Shown piece after piece: positions 42,201 through 55,215 of a stretch of DNA of 64,000 nucleotides. The stretch is from Pipra filicauda (lineage: Eukaryota > Chordata > Aves > Passeriformes > Pipridae): assembly GCF_003945595.2 (NCBI RefSeq), contig NW_024104441.1:186001-250000 (forward strand). Reading direction: 5' to 3'. Position 1 is the first letter of the stretch; every line of letters begins with the position of its first letter. The notes under the pieces were generated by a model. The model made no database searches and was not told the origin of the DNA. It saw only the letters and a list, made by a program, of their open reading frames with translations. The position numbers and the translations under genes were made by a program.

Positions 42201-45200
42201 AGTGTGCTTCACTGTGTGATTCTCATTCAAGAAATGAGCAGTACTACTTTTGCTCACAGCCAAAATACAGTCATTTCAAGCCCAGAAGAGCGATGGAAGA
42301 CTTCAAACTAACACACAAAAATCTGAGAAAGCCCTAAAAACTGAAACTGGATACTCAGGATATAAATATCTAAGTTATTTTTACTGCATGTTCCATTAGT
42401 GCTCCAGATAGTCTAAAAATGATCATACTCCAGGGCAGAATACAAAAACAGAGAGGTGTGTTCATTTACGCGTGTACGGTGTCTAAGTACAAGAGAGCAG
42501 AGAAAGGGAGAAAATAAGAGAGCAAAAATGGAAAAATACACAAGTCCATACCATGGATAAGTTCTATTTTCTCTCCTCCTTTAGGGAGAGCAGCTGTGGG
42601 TGGCATGACTTGCCCAGTTCACCCCAGCCTGGAGACAACAGGCTGACATTCAGCCGTTTGACTGTGCCCTCTGCTGTTAACAGAAACACAGGAAGGACTT
42701 ACTTTTCTTGGAAAGGGTTTCTAGGTGAACCAAAATGGATTTGTATCTGGAATCAGACATTTCTTCAAACTTGTCCAAGCGTGCTTGCAGCTGCAAAAAA
42801 CCAAAGGTAAATGAAAAAATGAATGCATTGCCTTTTGTTTGTTTGCAAAATCACAGCACCAGATGCCAGAGAACAATGACAGCAACTCATGGAATGGAAC
42901 AGTCTGAAAATGATTGTTTATCTATCTTGAAACAATTTGTCCAGCTGTTGGTTGCAATCCCAAAGGAGATCTGGAATTGCTCAAAAGGCTCATGAAATCT
43001 TAACAGATTTAAAAAAAAAAAAAGAGATAATGGTCTGTAAAATAGCATTAATAATAACTAATCAAATTAATTATAAAAATATTGAGGGACAGACCTTCAC
43101 CTTCAGAACACATTGACTAATCCTGAGAACAGACTACTTTCTTCAGGTAGAAGGAAAAAAGAGCTGATATTTGCAGATAGTCACTACAGTTTGTTTTTGT
43201 TCATGAAACCCAGAGAAATTCCACTGCTGGCTCTGAGGGAAGACCCTAAAGACCTTAATCCTAAGGACAGGCCACAAAGACAATGGTGTATGCAAAAAAA
43301 AATTTCCAATTGTTGGTTTAAAGTATTTGAGTGCTCAAGATATATATTTTAAATATCATCACAGTAAAGGAGAGAAAGTGAACATTCTGCAGCATTTCTA
43401 ACTCTTCATTATTCTACATTCTGAATTTGAAATAACTTACCCCTTGAAGCCTGTCTTTGGTACTGGAAATAAAGGCGCTTAGGACCTCACTAAAATGAAA
43501 AAAAACTCCAACAAGTATAAACCAGACATGTAAGTTACTGGAGTGTACAGAAATTGAAAAGATCATAGTAAAAATGAGACATGAAACACTGCAAGGCACA
43601 GTGTAGTGTATAATGAAAGCACAGAAACATGGTTACTTCAGGAGGCATAATCCTTCAAAGTCACCTTAGTTGTTTTAGGAAAGCGTGGGCTCTGCTATGT
43701 GGAGTAAGAAAAAAATGCATAGACACACATGCACAAATATGTAATATACATGAAATTATGGGGTTTTTACTCTCTGATACTTTGCCTTAGCATTCATGCC
43801 TCTCTCAGAAGTTTTAGTTGGCATTTACCCAACTGTCCATTAGCTCCTGGGGTGTTATCACTGTGTTATCTGCTCCGGAAGGACCCAGCCTGGGCGGAGG
43901 TGATGTGCCAGTTGCTGTGATACATGGTATTATATTTGGACTAAAACAACTGTGGGAAAAACACAGGAAAAGCTCCAGCCTCAACAAAGCCCAAGTCAGG
44001 AAGAACAAATACTGAAAATCCTTTTCTCCTGAGATTAAGCCTGTGGTTTCTGTTATCCATCCTTTTAAACTGAGCGAGCCTATCAGGAACCAGGCTTTAT
44101 TCATGATTAACCAGCCACACCCGAATGCACGGGTGGTTGCTAAGCAAAGTGATAACCTTTTTCCTCTCTGAAGGTTCCAGTCAGTTTAAGTCGATCATTT
44201 AGTGTTGCAAATTACAACAACCAAAAAGATGGAGGCCGGGTAGATTCTAGTTATGAGAATTAGGCAGTGCTTCTGAAACCTCTCTAGCTTTATGGAAAGG
44301 AAGATACTAATTTTCTTAGTCAAACTTGCGGGGGGTACAAATTGATAAATTAGACGCTTATCTTTGCAAAGATAATATAGCTATCTCTACAAACAGGTTT
44401 CTAATCTGGGAGTGAGCCTGGAGTGTAGGAAGGAGCATAATCCGTTTAATGAAAAAATAAAGGGTAATTATGAATGCTGCCTAAACATTTAAAACTATTT
44501 TTTCATTTTGTATAATTCACTTACAAAAATCCTCCTCTTCTCTAATAGGCACTAGAGAGTCAGTTTTGCCTTATCAGAAGCATAGTGCCCATTGCAAAGG
44601 CGAGAGAGATACACAGCCTGATTTGATCAAAGGCTTTTAATAAAAACACTCTTCACTGTGGATGGTACATTATAAAATGTAACTAATGTGCTAAGAATTA
44701 TTTATAGGTGCACTGGGGAGTTTGCCATCTTTAATTTTTGAGCTTCAAATGGTTAGCTTGTTCCTTAAAGTCCTCTAGGACCTACATGTACATTTAATTC
44801 TTGACATTTAACAAAGAGCAGATGCAAATTACATTAGCAAATTACACTTGTCTGTTACAAAAAAAAAAAAACACCAACACGTAAAAACCTTGTATACAAA
44901 TACAATTCTAGAGATATGTACAGGTTTATAAAGGTGCAATCTGTACACAGGTGTGTTTGGCAATCCTCCCACTTGGGCCAAATGTGAAGGTTGGCCTCAG
45001 AGTCCTTTTGATCAGTCCTCATACAGTCTATGAAATTTTGAGAAATAAAGACTTTCACAGAGAATCAATAAAGAAAAAAACCCCCACTGATTAAAAAAAG
45101 AAGGACAAAGGTAAATTCAGGTTAGTGTTTTGTTATTCCTCGGGGCTTATGGTTGACTGTGTTACATAAATCACATTGTAAATAAACCCTATTCTCTTAT

Positions 45201-48200
45201 CCTGTGACTCTTTCCAATCAGAAATTATTTAAAACCTGGAAAGATACTTTTCTTGGAGAAATATGCAGCTTTGTCATGTATGATTTGTAAGAGGGGAAGA
45301 AGGAGCTGCAGGGAGTGATAACCATCGGCACAGAAAGAATTTCCAGTGGATGTCTACATACCGGTCATATTTGTCCTTTATTTTGTTCTTATTCACTTCA
45401 AAATTTTCCAAGACACTTTTCACTCTTCCTGTGCTAAGATTAAGTAAACCTTTTTCTCTTGTTTCTTCATCAAATAACTGTGGTTTTGTCTGGTATTTGG
45501 TAAAAATACTGGGCTCACTCTGTTGCACAAACAAAAGAAAAATGTTGAAGTATAAAAATAATCAGAGCATTAATTAGAAAAACCCGTTTGTGTGCCTAAT
45601 GCTTTGCAGACAGAGATCACAGTGATTGGACGTGACAGATTAGATTGGACAGGGAGATTAAGAATTTCATGAGATTATGGTTCATTTAGTGTGCCTGGTT
45701 AGATTGACTCCCTCTGGAACTGAGACTCAGCCCAAACTCCTCCAGACTCAGGCTTTTCTCTCATTTTGAGGATTTCCAGTTTGTTACAATCATAAGGTGT
45801 GTAGATTTTTCCCCTCTCTGTTCAACACAGAGACTATAAACGAATTCCAGTGTTCCTGGAATTATGGAAAAGTCGAAGTTGTCAGAAGAAGCACCCTATA
45901 CAGGAATCTAAAGAAAATCCCATTGAATTTCCTGGTGGATGACATAATTTTGCTGCCAAATAGCAACATCGACAGACTGTAGATGAATTTTTCACATGCT
46001 TCAATACACATTTCAGAACAAGAAATTTAATGTTATTATGAAAGCTTCATTCTACAAAATTTCCAGACACTGTGACCAAAATGGAAATGCCTTTTCTTTA
46101 AAACATAAGAAAATGCAAATTCCATTCATTTTTTCCTTTGTAAAGAGTGAATTTCCTTTTTTGTGTCTGATGAAAAGCTGCTCCTCAGCAAAATGCAGAG
46201 GACAGCAGACAGCATCTGGAACTGAAGGACAGCCTGGGGCCACCAAGCTGGCACCACTGCTCTTTCCTAATCTTTCCTCTCAGGTGTATTTATTCAGATC
46301 TGGTGCTCTCTGTTAGCAACGCAGGACCTATTTCAGTGAGCCTAGTAACATCAGAAACCATGTGCTCTGGGAGAAAGATTTTAAGCATAGAAGCTCTTCA
46401 CCCCAGCCCAAAATCACTCATCATCTCCCATAACAACAATACAGGAAGGTCATTGCCAGTCCAAGGAAATAAATATTGAGCAGCTCTGTCATTCTTGCAG
46501 AAAACTAAGGAAGAGAAACACAGCATTTTTCAACGAGCAATAGATGTAATATTCTAGCTTGGCTAGGTAGGTGGTCTAAAGACTTTAGCTCAAGAATAAT
46601 TTCATATTATTTTAGTAACTTTCAAAATGTGATTCAAGAAAATAATACCTATCTCAATAACAATTTATAGTAATCTGTTATAAATATCAGGTTTTCATCC
46701 TACCAGGCTACTACTTTGTCTTGTCACAGTAAATATATATATGTAGCAAGAAGATAACTTGATTCCAGCAGTTACTGACACTTGCAAATGTTACCACCTG
46801 ACGTCTCAGGATTTTCCATTAACTTTGAATGGTGGCTGTGTGCCTGAACAGGGCTGAAGGAGAGCGAGACTCACGTCCTGGGAGTTTTGCTGTCCCGGCT
46901 GCGAGCCCAGCTCCAGCAGTGCCGCTGCCGACTGCACGTTCTCCGGGCAGAACTGGGAGCCGAAGAGCAGCTGAGAGTCGCTCAAACTCGAGTAGTCACT
47001 GGCAGTGCTGCTCCTCATGGAACACTTGTTAGGCCTGAAATGGGGTGGAGAGGGGTGTGAATGAGCCTGAAGGAATTAAAAGGCCAAATGGAACTCCCTA
47101 CATGGCCTGCTGGAACCGCTCAATCATGGCCCACCCCAACATGTTAATTTTCCCTCTCCACTCGGAAAGAACCATTCCTATAATGGCATAAGGTTTAATT
47201 CTAAGATAAACAAACTGGCTTATCTTAAACTGCCACATCCACACAAACACAGTGTTGTAGCTCCACATTCACCTTGCAGGGGTGAAGGTATTTCTCCAGC
47301 AAGTCCTGCAGACAGGAAACTAAAAAAGCCAGGACTGGGCAGCTCATCCTACCTGCCATGCCGATCAGTCTTAGCTAAAGAGACACCTTGGGGTTTGCTC
47401 CTAGCCAGTGCTGGGTCTCTCTCTTTCAACTACTCTGGATAATAAATTCTGTTGTAACTCAGGCGCTGGGTATTTGGAAGGCTATTCCAACAGAATAAAA
47501 CTTTATGACTAATAGTTGACATTTCTTGGGCATTTATTCTCCAGATGCCTTAAGTCTGACACACTTGAACAACAAATAAATAGGTAGCGTATGTCTGGAC
47601 AAACTGATCTGAGTTGTTAGAAATATTTCAAACACAGTAACACGCTACTCAAAAGTGCTCCTCTTTTCCCTGGACATTGCCCAAATAAATCTTTCCCAGC
47701 TAGCCTTGACTTTGTGCTGTGTTGCTCTGATTGTACTCCTCTTCAGAGACATGTCATCTCCTTCTTTATGGACTAGGCTTACGGCACAGGACCACCTTCC
47801 CTCAGACAAGGGTTTCTCTGCACAGCTGCACTGCTTCTCATTGTGTTGGAGGCTACCTTCAATTTTTTGTTAGCAAAAATACACACTTCTTTCATTTTTC
47901 GCATAGAATCATAGAACCGTTTGGGTTAGAAGGGACTTAAAAGATCGGTTAGTTCCAAGGCCCCTGCCATGGGCAGGGACACCTTCCACTAGGCCAGGTT
48001 GTTCAAAGTCTCATCCCACCTGGCCTTGAACACTTCCAGGTATGGGGCACCCACAACTTCTCTGGGCAACCTGTGCCAGGGCCTTACCACCCTCACAGGA
48101 AAGAATTTATTTGTAACATCTAATCTAAATCTACCCTCTTTCAGTCTAAATTATCGCTATTCCATTGCTCCATATCCACAAGGTCTGGCAGAGTGCTTAG

Positions 48201-51200
48201 GCTAGGTCCAAACACAAGAAAAGCTTGGCCAGGTTTATATTCTCAGTTCTTGGTTTTTTTGAGCTACTAAGAAGGAGGGGTTTGTTGCTGCCTTTGGAGC
48301 TGGGAATTAGAGACCAAAATTAATGAAAAAGTCTCTTACGGTTTTTCTTTCATATCAAATGATACAAGTAAAGGAAACAGAACGGGAGAGTAATTAATGT
48401 GTATAACAAGAGATGATCACCCCAACATTTATTAGCAGTGATGTGTTTGGTTAATCCCCAGTTTTGGAAGGAGCCCAAACATCATAGACACAACAGGAAA
48501 GGGATTTAGCAGCAGTATTTGAAGTGCTCAGTCTCCTTCTTCATTATATAGTGGTGTCACTGACAATATCATATTAATACTTTTGGCTTTAAGCTAACCG
48601 AGTACACTGAGCCGCAGGCAAAAATAGATGAGGTATGGGTTTCTGGGTTCTCAAAAAGCCTGATGAATCTCTCTGAATTCAAAACTTCTCCCTTGATCTC
48701 TCTCTGGACACCAAATCTGAATATAATTTTTACTAGCACAGCTTCTTGTTTCCATCTCAGCTAAGCTTTGTAAAAAAAAATAAATTTTCTTAATCCACAG
48801 CCAGGATGTCGGGGAGAGATGTGAGCACATGGGCTGCCATGATCCCACACAGGCAGAGCCCCTGCCTGCAATGTGAGTAGCACATCTTCTGTACCAGTTT
48901 TCTAAATCCTCCTGTCTTCTCGCCAAAAAACCTCCCTCTTAGTTTAAGGCAGGGTTTTTATAATCCTTAAGTGCTTTACTGTCTTGACAACCCCCCTTTG
49001 AAAGTGTCTGCTACAACTGGTGAATATGACACCCCACAATGTGCTTGTTTTCTCAGATCCTTCACATCACTTAATACCTGAAGCACAAGATTCTTGTAAC
49101 AAAGGGTTTCATGACCAGTATTTTGAGGAGTATTGAGCTGAGAGGACTTTATGAGCCAAATGACTTCCCAGGCTTACTCTCCACTACAACCAAAGGTGGC
49201 TGCTGGCTGCTCTGAAGCCCAGTTTTTCTGTCTTAAGTCCACTACCTCAGCAGTTGCTTTAGGAATGATGGCACTTCTGCAAATTAGGGGAGGAGACAAA
49301 ACAGATGTCCCTTTTGAATACACTCATTCCCCTGAGCAATGGATTTCTTTCTCCCTTGCTTAACACTGCTGGCAATTAATTAACTAACAAGACCATCTGG
49401 GCAAGCCAGGAGCCTAGCCATGGTTGGCCCAGTCCTGTCTCTGATGGAGAGATCAGACAACCATGGTCAGATCTGGGATCAGATCCATGATCAGGCAACT
49501 GCAGCTCTTCTTACCACCTGACCATTCCCTTCAGGATGCCTGAGCTGCAGGGATACATGCTCTGTCCTAAATATAAACTCTTCCCTATAAAGAGCAAGGA
49601 AACATCCTAGATATGCAATCCCAGTTAGCAGTCCCTCCAGTGATGCAATAGTTTACCTTAGGAGAGCTTTTAGCTTTCTGCTAACACGAGCCATTCCCCA
49701 AATCCTCTGTGTGTTTGTGCCCATGACACTCCTATGGTATTGGCACTAGCATGTGTGTCCAAAGCAAAACCAGCTTTAGATATGTAAGAAGCGTTCTTGT
49801 CAGCTCAAAAAATGGTAAATCATCTGCTGCTGACTGGTGGAACGACTGCTTTTTTCCACCTAGCTTTATGCCAGGTATTGCAATATTGGCAGCTCCAACC
49901 CTCTCTCGTGATGTGAGCGTGATCTAAAAAATCTGCAGCCTTCTGCATATCTGAGGGGTCAACTAGATCTTCACAGTCTCTGTTTCCCTGTTGTCAGTTA
50001 GAATTCTCCCTCTGTGACAGGAGTTAGATCTTTTAGGAACTTCTTTCATTTTTCTAAGTTCTGATTTCCACTCTAAATATTTTAGCACAACCATATGCAA
50101 ATGTTCACCTTTCATTCAAAGGTTCTGCCTCTCCAAACAGAAACACACTATGCAACAAATACTCTCTTCTTGTGTATCTTGGATGTTCTAGTGACATTGA
50201 CAAACTAAAAATTCATAACTATAAATTGTCATAGGCCTTATCAGTCTTTTTAAAAACTGGTAATTTTACTCTCTTGTTTGGATCCATCCTTACGTGCCAA
50301 CACCAAGGTTTAAGAGTCATTTGGAAAAGCAATCTGAGACTTCTATAATTTGCAACATAACATTTATCTGCAACATTGCTGTGAGGGATTTTCTGTGGTT
50401 CTGTCATCTCCACTGAACCTGTGCCAACATCCCTCTTCTTCCCAAGTGCTGTGGGTGAAGCTCACTTACACCTTACTGACACATTTCTTCAAAGTGCAGT
50501 AAAGCCTCTTCCCAAAGAAGAGATCTTTTTCTCCTGGTAGCAACCTTGAGTAGGATCAGTGTCATCAAGTCTTTCTTCTCCTGATTCCCCTCCAGCAAAT
50601 CTCCCAGCCCTTTCTGGTCCTCCTCATTTAGGGACCAGGGCTGAATCACAACAAACCCAATTGAAATTCCAGGAGCTGACGTTCACCTGCTCTTCCTCCT
50701 GGCTTTAGCCTGTATCTATAGGAACTGTCTCTAGCTCTGCTATGCTACTCTCATCCTCACTATCTGCTGCCTGCCAATGTGCCCAGCAAATGAGCAAGGA
50801 TGAGCCTTGGCTTTGGGTGCAGGGGAACTGGAGGAGTTTAAATAAAGGAGTTTTAGCTGCTGTTGCAGCCTCCAGCCATTTGCCATCTCTTCGCTGGGAA
50901 CAGTCGCAGTAGAAAATTATTATTCTGCTTCCTATCATTTTCACCATATCCTAAAAGGAATTTCTACAAACATAATCTGACACTGACCCTAATGCATTAA
51001 GCACAACAAAATCCCTCTCAGTTATTTAGCTCAAACACTGCCTCCAGTTTCCAGATTTCAGGCTGAAAGTCTGTCTGGTCTTGTTTCAATTCCTCAAGGT
51101 CATTTTTACTTTCTATGAGCCACTCTATTATTCATTCAGCTGTGATTCAACACTGCCCAGACGTCCCTCACCTTGGAAACCACATAAGCCCTTTGTCCTG

Positions 51201-54200
51201 AGCTGGTTGTCAGTTGCAACAGGGTCCTTTCCTTAGGAGGAGATTGAGATTTCCACGGAGCAGCCGTTTTTGCTCCCACAAAATGCATCCCCACACATAT
51301 TAAGATTAGACATTTGGAGATGGGGGGATTTTTTGCACCCCTCACTCCAGTCTGAAGCCATTTTCCAGCCTGCACTTACAGCCCTGGTTTCTCATTCCTC
51401 AGAGGTTCTGGAATTTTACAGCTGCTCTCCTGGTCTTTGTCCTGGCTGTCTCCTTCGTTTTCTGCTTATTCTGGGACCTTAAGGCAACTTCAAAATATGC
51501 AACCTTGTGATGCAGGATGGAATTTCATGGGATAATGGATTGAATGAGGTTGTTTAATTTGGAAGTTATTCTCAACAGCAGAAATAAGCCGTAGAGAGTA
51601 GTGACCCAAGTAGGCTTTAACTTCCAGCATCCCTTTTGAACGCCTCTTTAATATTTTCATAGTTTCTTGGCCTTACATACTCTCTGGCAGGCTTTCTGCT
51701 TCTGATGTATTTGGAAGTTGGTATATGATTAGCCTTTATGCATTTAGCAAGTTACTTGTTTTCTCATGGAACAAGAAAATTCTCATAACTTCAATTTCAA
51801 ATCTAAATAAACAAGTCTAAATAATCTTTATGTCTCAGGCAAGCATTTAACCCTTTTGGCTGTACGGTTTAATTTATTTTTAATGAGCTTCCTTATTATT
51901 ATTGCAGTGTCTTTTTTTAATTAACAGTAGTGGATTTTTTGGCTTCTGCTGCTCCTGCAGAGATGCTGACTCCAGTTCCCTACTGCCACTCTCATGGTAG
52001 CACTACAAGAGCAAATAGCCTGAACGTAGATCTTGTGCTCAGCTCAAGGCTAAGGCAAGATGTGTCTCTTTCCCTGTGAGCTCCCCTTGGCCAAGGTAGG
52101 TATTTATGGTTTTTGAGATTGTACCTCAGCATCACACCCTGGTGATGCTTATCCAGTCGATCAGAGGCTGATTGAAGCATCGCTGCTTTTGTGGCTGCTG
52201 TTCTTGCATTCTCTGCGATCTTTTTCCATCAGCCCTCCTGGCTGGGCAGGCGGCAGCGCTGCTGTAACACGGCACTTTCCCTAATGAAATCTGGCATTTC
52301 GATCCACAAAAACCGTGTTGTTTGTCAATACACTTCAATTGAGCATAAGCTTTTCCATTACAGCTGTCGTGTGGCCCCCTCCCACCCTCTTAAGTAACTG
52401 GCACCCTGATATTATTGTCCAACTAGACAACCTTCCCTCTGATAAATTTCTAAGATCTCTATTATGTCAACATTCATACATAAAACCAGGTGAAAGAGGG
52501 ACTTTGGTTCCCCCCACCCTATTTCTCAGGCTGCCAGGGTTACAGAGAAGCACGTGCGTGGCTGACAGACAACAAATAAAACCCAGAGCAGTCTCGGGCT
52601 TGTGCAGAACTGTGGCCGTGAGGGCAATGCATCACCAAAGCTCTGCATTTCCTGGGAACCTGGTGGCAGCTGCTCTCAGAAGTAACACCCTGACTCAAAC
52701 TTGCAAAGAACTCACAGAGTGAGTCATACTCTGCCTAGATTATACGCTGATTTTATGTTTCATTTTTGAAGCTCCCTGCAAGACAGTATTCTGGGGATTA
52801 TACAGCATACCCTGCTGTGATGGGAAAGGTTTCTAGTAACAGAAATAAGCCAGGGAAAAATAATCCACACCTTTTTCCCCTATTTCAAATACACACACAC
52901 ATTCACACACTACTATGGGACACTCTTCTTTCCTTATGAAAAAGTTAATTGTCCTCAGAGAACTTCTCCCCCTTCTTAACTCCTCCAAAAACCCAGCTGC
53001 ATTTCCAGTAATGTTTTATGCCCTATTTGACCCTGTAAAGAATGTGGAATGCTGAGGAGTGGGTGTTAAAATCTTGTATGTATTTTCTTCCTGCGTTAAT
53101 AAACGAGTTAAAAGGGAAGAATTCGTAGCTGATAGGATACTTTGGAGGAGGAAGGAATTCAAGTGATCCCTTTCCAAACAGGCACCTGTACTTCTTCCAC
53201 TCATTTCCTTTCCTATTGCATGACTCCACTGAATTATTTATGTATTTAAAAATATGTCATATATAATATGAGAATGTAATTATATATTTTGTATATAATA
53301 TGTAATTTTTATATTTTATCTAAATTTACCCTGCTCAGTCTCTGACCAGAAAGAAAGTCTCAGGTTTTCAAACTACTTAGAAACAACTTCATGAAAACAA
53401 ACAACCCCCCCAAACAAACAAACAAGCACAGTAAATCTGCAGATACCAAGAACGCAATAGAATTAAGTAATGCACAGTTATAAAGACAAAACTATGACAG
53501 GTATAAACACAATTTTTCCCTGAATTGGCTCCCCTTTGACCCCTACATCTGTGCAAAATTCAATTAATTCATATCTATGACAAGCATGTTTATAACTGGC
53601 AAGGAAATGACTATTATGCTTTCATTATCATCCATCATTGTGGTAACATCTGGCCAAAGAGACAGTATGACTAAAACTGTGAATTTGAACAAGTTAGTTA
53701 TATAAGTGGGTTATTTAACTAACAGAGGCTCAGAGCACCAAATTCACCAATTAACTTCTCCAGAGTCAAACAGGGGATAAATCCTGCTGTCTTTTTCAGT
53801 CATGTGATACGAAAGGTGATGCTCTGCTGTACAAAATGCAGCCTGTCTTACATATTTGCCCTTCAGATGTTTACATCTGAATATTTGTTGTTTCACTATG
53901 GGCTGTAGATGTGGGGAGTTCTAGCTGCTCTTTGGCTCCTGCTGGGAAAAAAACAAGCCATGCGTATAAATGCAGGATATGGAATAATTTTCAAGTTACA
54001 TAATGTGTAATAATATTGCACATCACACTTCATTTTATCTGCCCTCTGCACAGGTGACAGAAAAATTTAACCTATCTAATGACACAAGGACAGGTCACAG
54101 GACTTCACCAAATACACCCCGAATGGACCAGGGTATGGCTTCCAGACAATGTCAGCTTTTAGATCCCCAGCAATGGTGGATCTGTGGCAGTTCCTGGCAG

Positions 54201-54429
54201 GCTGGGGGCACAAACAGGATCACAGGGGAGACCAATGAACTCCCATCAGCCTCCCATAATCAGCCATAGATCAGTTCTGGACATGTTTCACCTCTTCACC
54301 ATCACCCTCACCATGTGCTTGGTTTCATGCCCCGTCCCCTGTCCGTCAACCCACGCTCCACGCTCCCACTCACCCCATGGCTGTCGGCATGCTCAGCATC
54401 TCCTTGATATTCCAGACGTTGAAGTTCAT
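33274..54429 (-). CDS. IHO1: IHO1 (CCDC36), interactor of HORMAD1 (7 coding exons)
   Basis: Coding exons in order are 54429-54374, 47034-46875, 45519-45362, 43489-43441, 42790-42703, 35448-35345 and 34581-33274, with continuous phase and GT-AG junctions; 640 aa (human 594). Diagnostic segments are MNFNVWNIKEMLSMPTAMG (first exon), SDYSSLSDSQLLFGSQFCPE, SEPSIFTKYQTKPQLFDEE, and coiled-coil exons such as LQARLDKFEEMSDSRYKSIL and SQMEQALLEMERRL (about aa 125-240). The long, poorly conserved last exon ends in an acidic Ser/Asp tail, FDSDSSD. IHO1 acts in meiotic prophase nuclei, recruiting REC114 and MEI4 to the HORMAD1-coated chromosome axis so that SPO11 can make double-strand breaks. The coiled coil gives oligomerisation; the acidic tail is implicated in axis binding. 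The gene spans 21 kb of AT-rich DNA. Confidence 0.93.
35449..42702. other. IHO1 intron 5, about 7.3 kb, no embedded gene seen
   Basis: AT-rich intronic DNA. It contains a diverged CR1-like LINE fragment near 37.04-37.29 kb and A-rich tracts near 37.3 kb. No conserved exon was recognised on either strand; short open frames look like chance. Confidence 0.55.
37040..37290 (+). mobile_element. Ancient CR1-like LINE internal fragment (tentative)
   Basis: Phrases such as 'aattataggcttagtag', 'cttagacaaaggcaac' and 'tcagacaaagcttttcag' resemble the reverse-transcriptase region of old amniote CR1 elements around the LDFSKAFD block. All frames are broken. The match is from memory, and boundaries are approximate. 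Confidence 0.45.
43490..45361. other. IHO1 intron 3, no embedded gene seen
   Basis: AT-rich intron between the 49-bp exon and the EPSIFTKYQTKPQLF exon. A frame near 43818-44015 on the plus strand is open for 65 codons but matches nothing I recognise. An A-tract lies near 44860-44871. Confidence 0.5.
47035..54373. other. IHO1 intron 1, about 7.3 kb
   Basis: AT-rich intron with one CR1 element (47.9 kb), a short (AC)n run near 52891 and a strongly AT-rich stretch with runs of 'tatatt' near 53240-53330. No exon or RNA gene was recognised. Confidence 0.55.
47903..48215 (-). mobile_element. CR1 LINE 3' end in IHO1 intron 1
   Basis: A well preserved avian CR1 3' end in reverse complement. It opens with 'catagaatcatagaacc' (the reverse of the 8-bp terminal repeat ATTCTATG), continues with 'gttagaagggacttaa', 'ccatgggcagggacacctt', 'cttgaacacttccagg' and 'caacttctctgggcaac', and ends near 'ctaccctctttcagtctaaa'. 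It is 5'-truncated, as is typical, and lies in the same orientation as IHO1. Confidence 0.95.
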
Positions 54430-54720
54430 GTTGTTCTCAGGGTTGACACCCTGGCGGGCAGCCCCTGGCCCTCAACATGGCCCCGGCCCTCATGGCCTGT
54501 CCCCGCTGGTGGCCGCCATGGCGCCACAGTGCCCTGCAGGGAGGAAGGACGTGGAGGGAGAGACCAGCCCTGCTTGGGGCAGCGTCTCCTGTGTCCTGTG
54601 GTCGGGGGGACAGCCCAGCAGGACACAGCCCTGCAGGTCCAAGACAGACCCGGTCTGAGGGTCTCCACAGGCCTGGGGCAGCCACACACTGGGCCTGCCC
54701 ACCCTGTGGGGCCTTGAGGG
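54430..54720 (-). promoter_or_regulatory. IHO1 upstream GC-rich region
   Basis: A local GC-rich island begins at the IHO1 ATG and extends about 300 bp upstream of it (higher coordinates), in otherwise AT-rich DNA. It is the likely promoter or 5' UTR. No TATA box or decisive motif was identified. Confidence 0.45.
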
Positions 54721-54744
54721 CCTCAAGAGCCCAGGGTTCCTGAA

Positions 54745-55215
54745 TTTAACCTCAGGGTTAGGGGGTGTCTGAGCTCAGCCTGGGGCTGAAGGTTCCTGGA
54801 TTTCACCTCAGGGCTGGGGGTGCCTGACTCTCACCCTGAGGCTGAGGGCCCCCGGATCTCACTGTGGGCCTGGGGTTCCCTGGGGTCACCCTGGACTGGG
54901 GTCCTGGGATCTCACCCCAGAGCTGGGAGTTTCTGGATCTCACCCTGAGGCAGACGGTCTTGGGGTCACCCTGGGGCTGAGGGTGCCTTCGGTCACCCCA
55001 GGTTGAGGGTCCCTGGATCTCATCCTAGGTCTGGGGGTCCCTAGATCTCACCCCACGGCTTGAGGGGCCTTGGGGTCCTGGAGGGGTCCCTGGGGTCACC
55101 CCAGGGCTGAGGGTCCCCGGATCTCTCCCTGAGGCTGAGGGTTCCTGGGGTCACCCTGAGCTGGGGATTGATTTCACCTCAGAGGTGGGGGTATCTGGCT
55201 CTCAGCTCATGGCCA
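54745..55215. repeat. Minisatellite upstream of IHO1
   Basis: About 470 bp of imperfect repeats with alternating phrases 'ggctgagggtccctgg' and 'atctcaccccagggctgg' or 'ggtcaccct', period about 25-30 bp, more than fifteen copies. It is non-coding in all frames. Confidence 0.85.

Noticed and set aside
43818..44015. A 65-codon plus-strand frame in IHO1 intron 3
   Set aside because: No family resemblance; the length is expected by chance.
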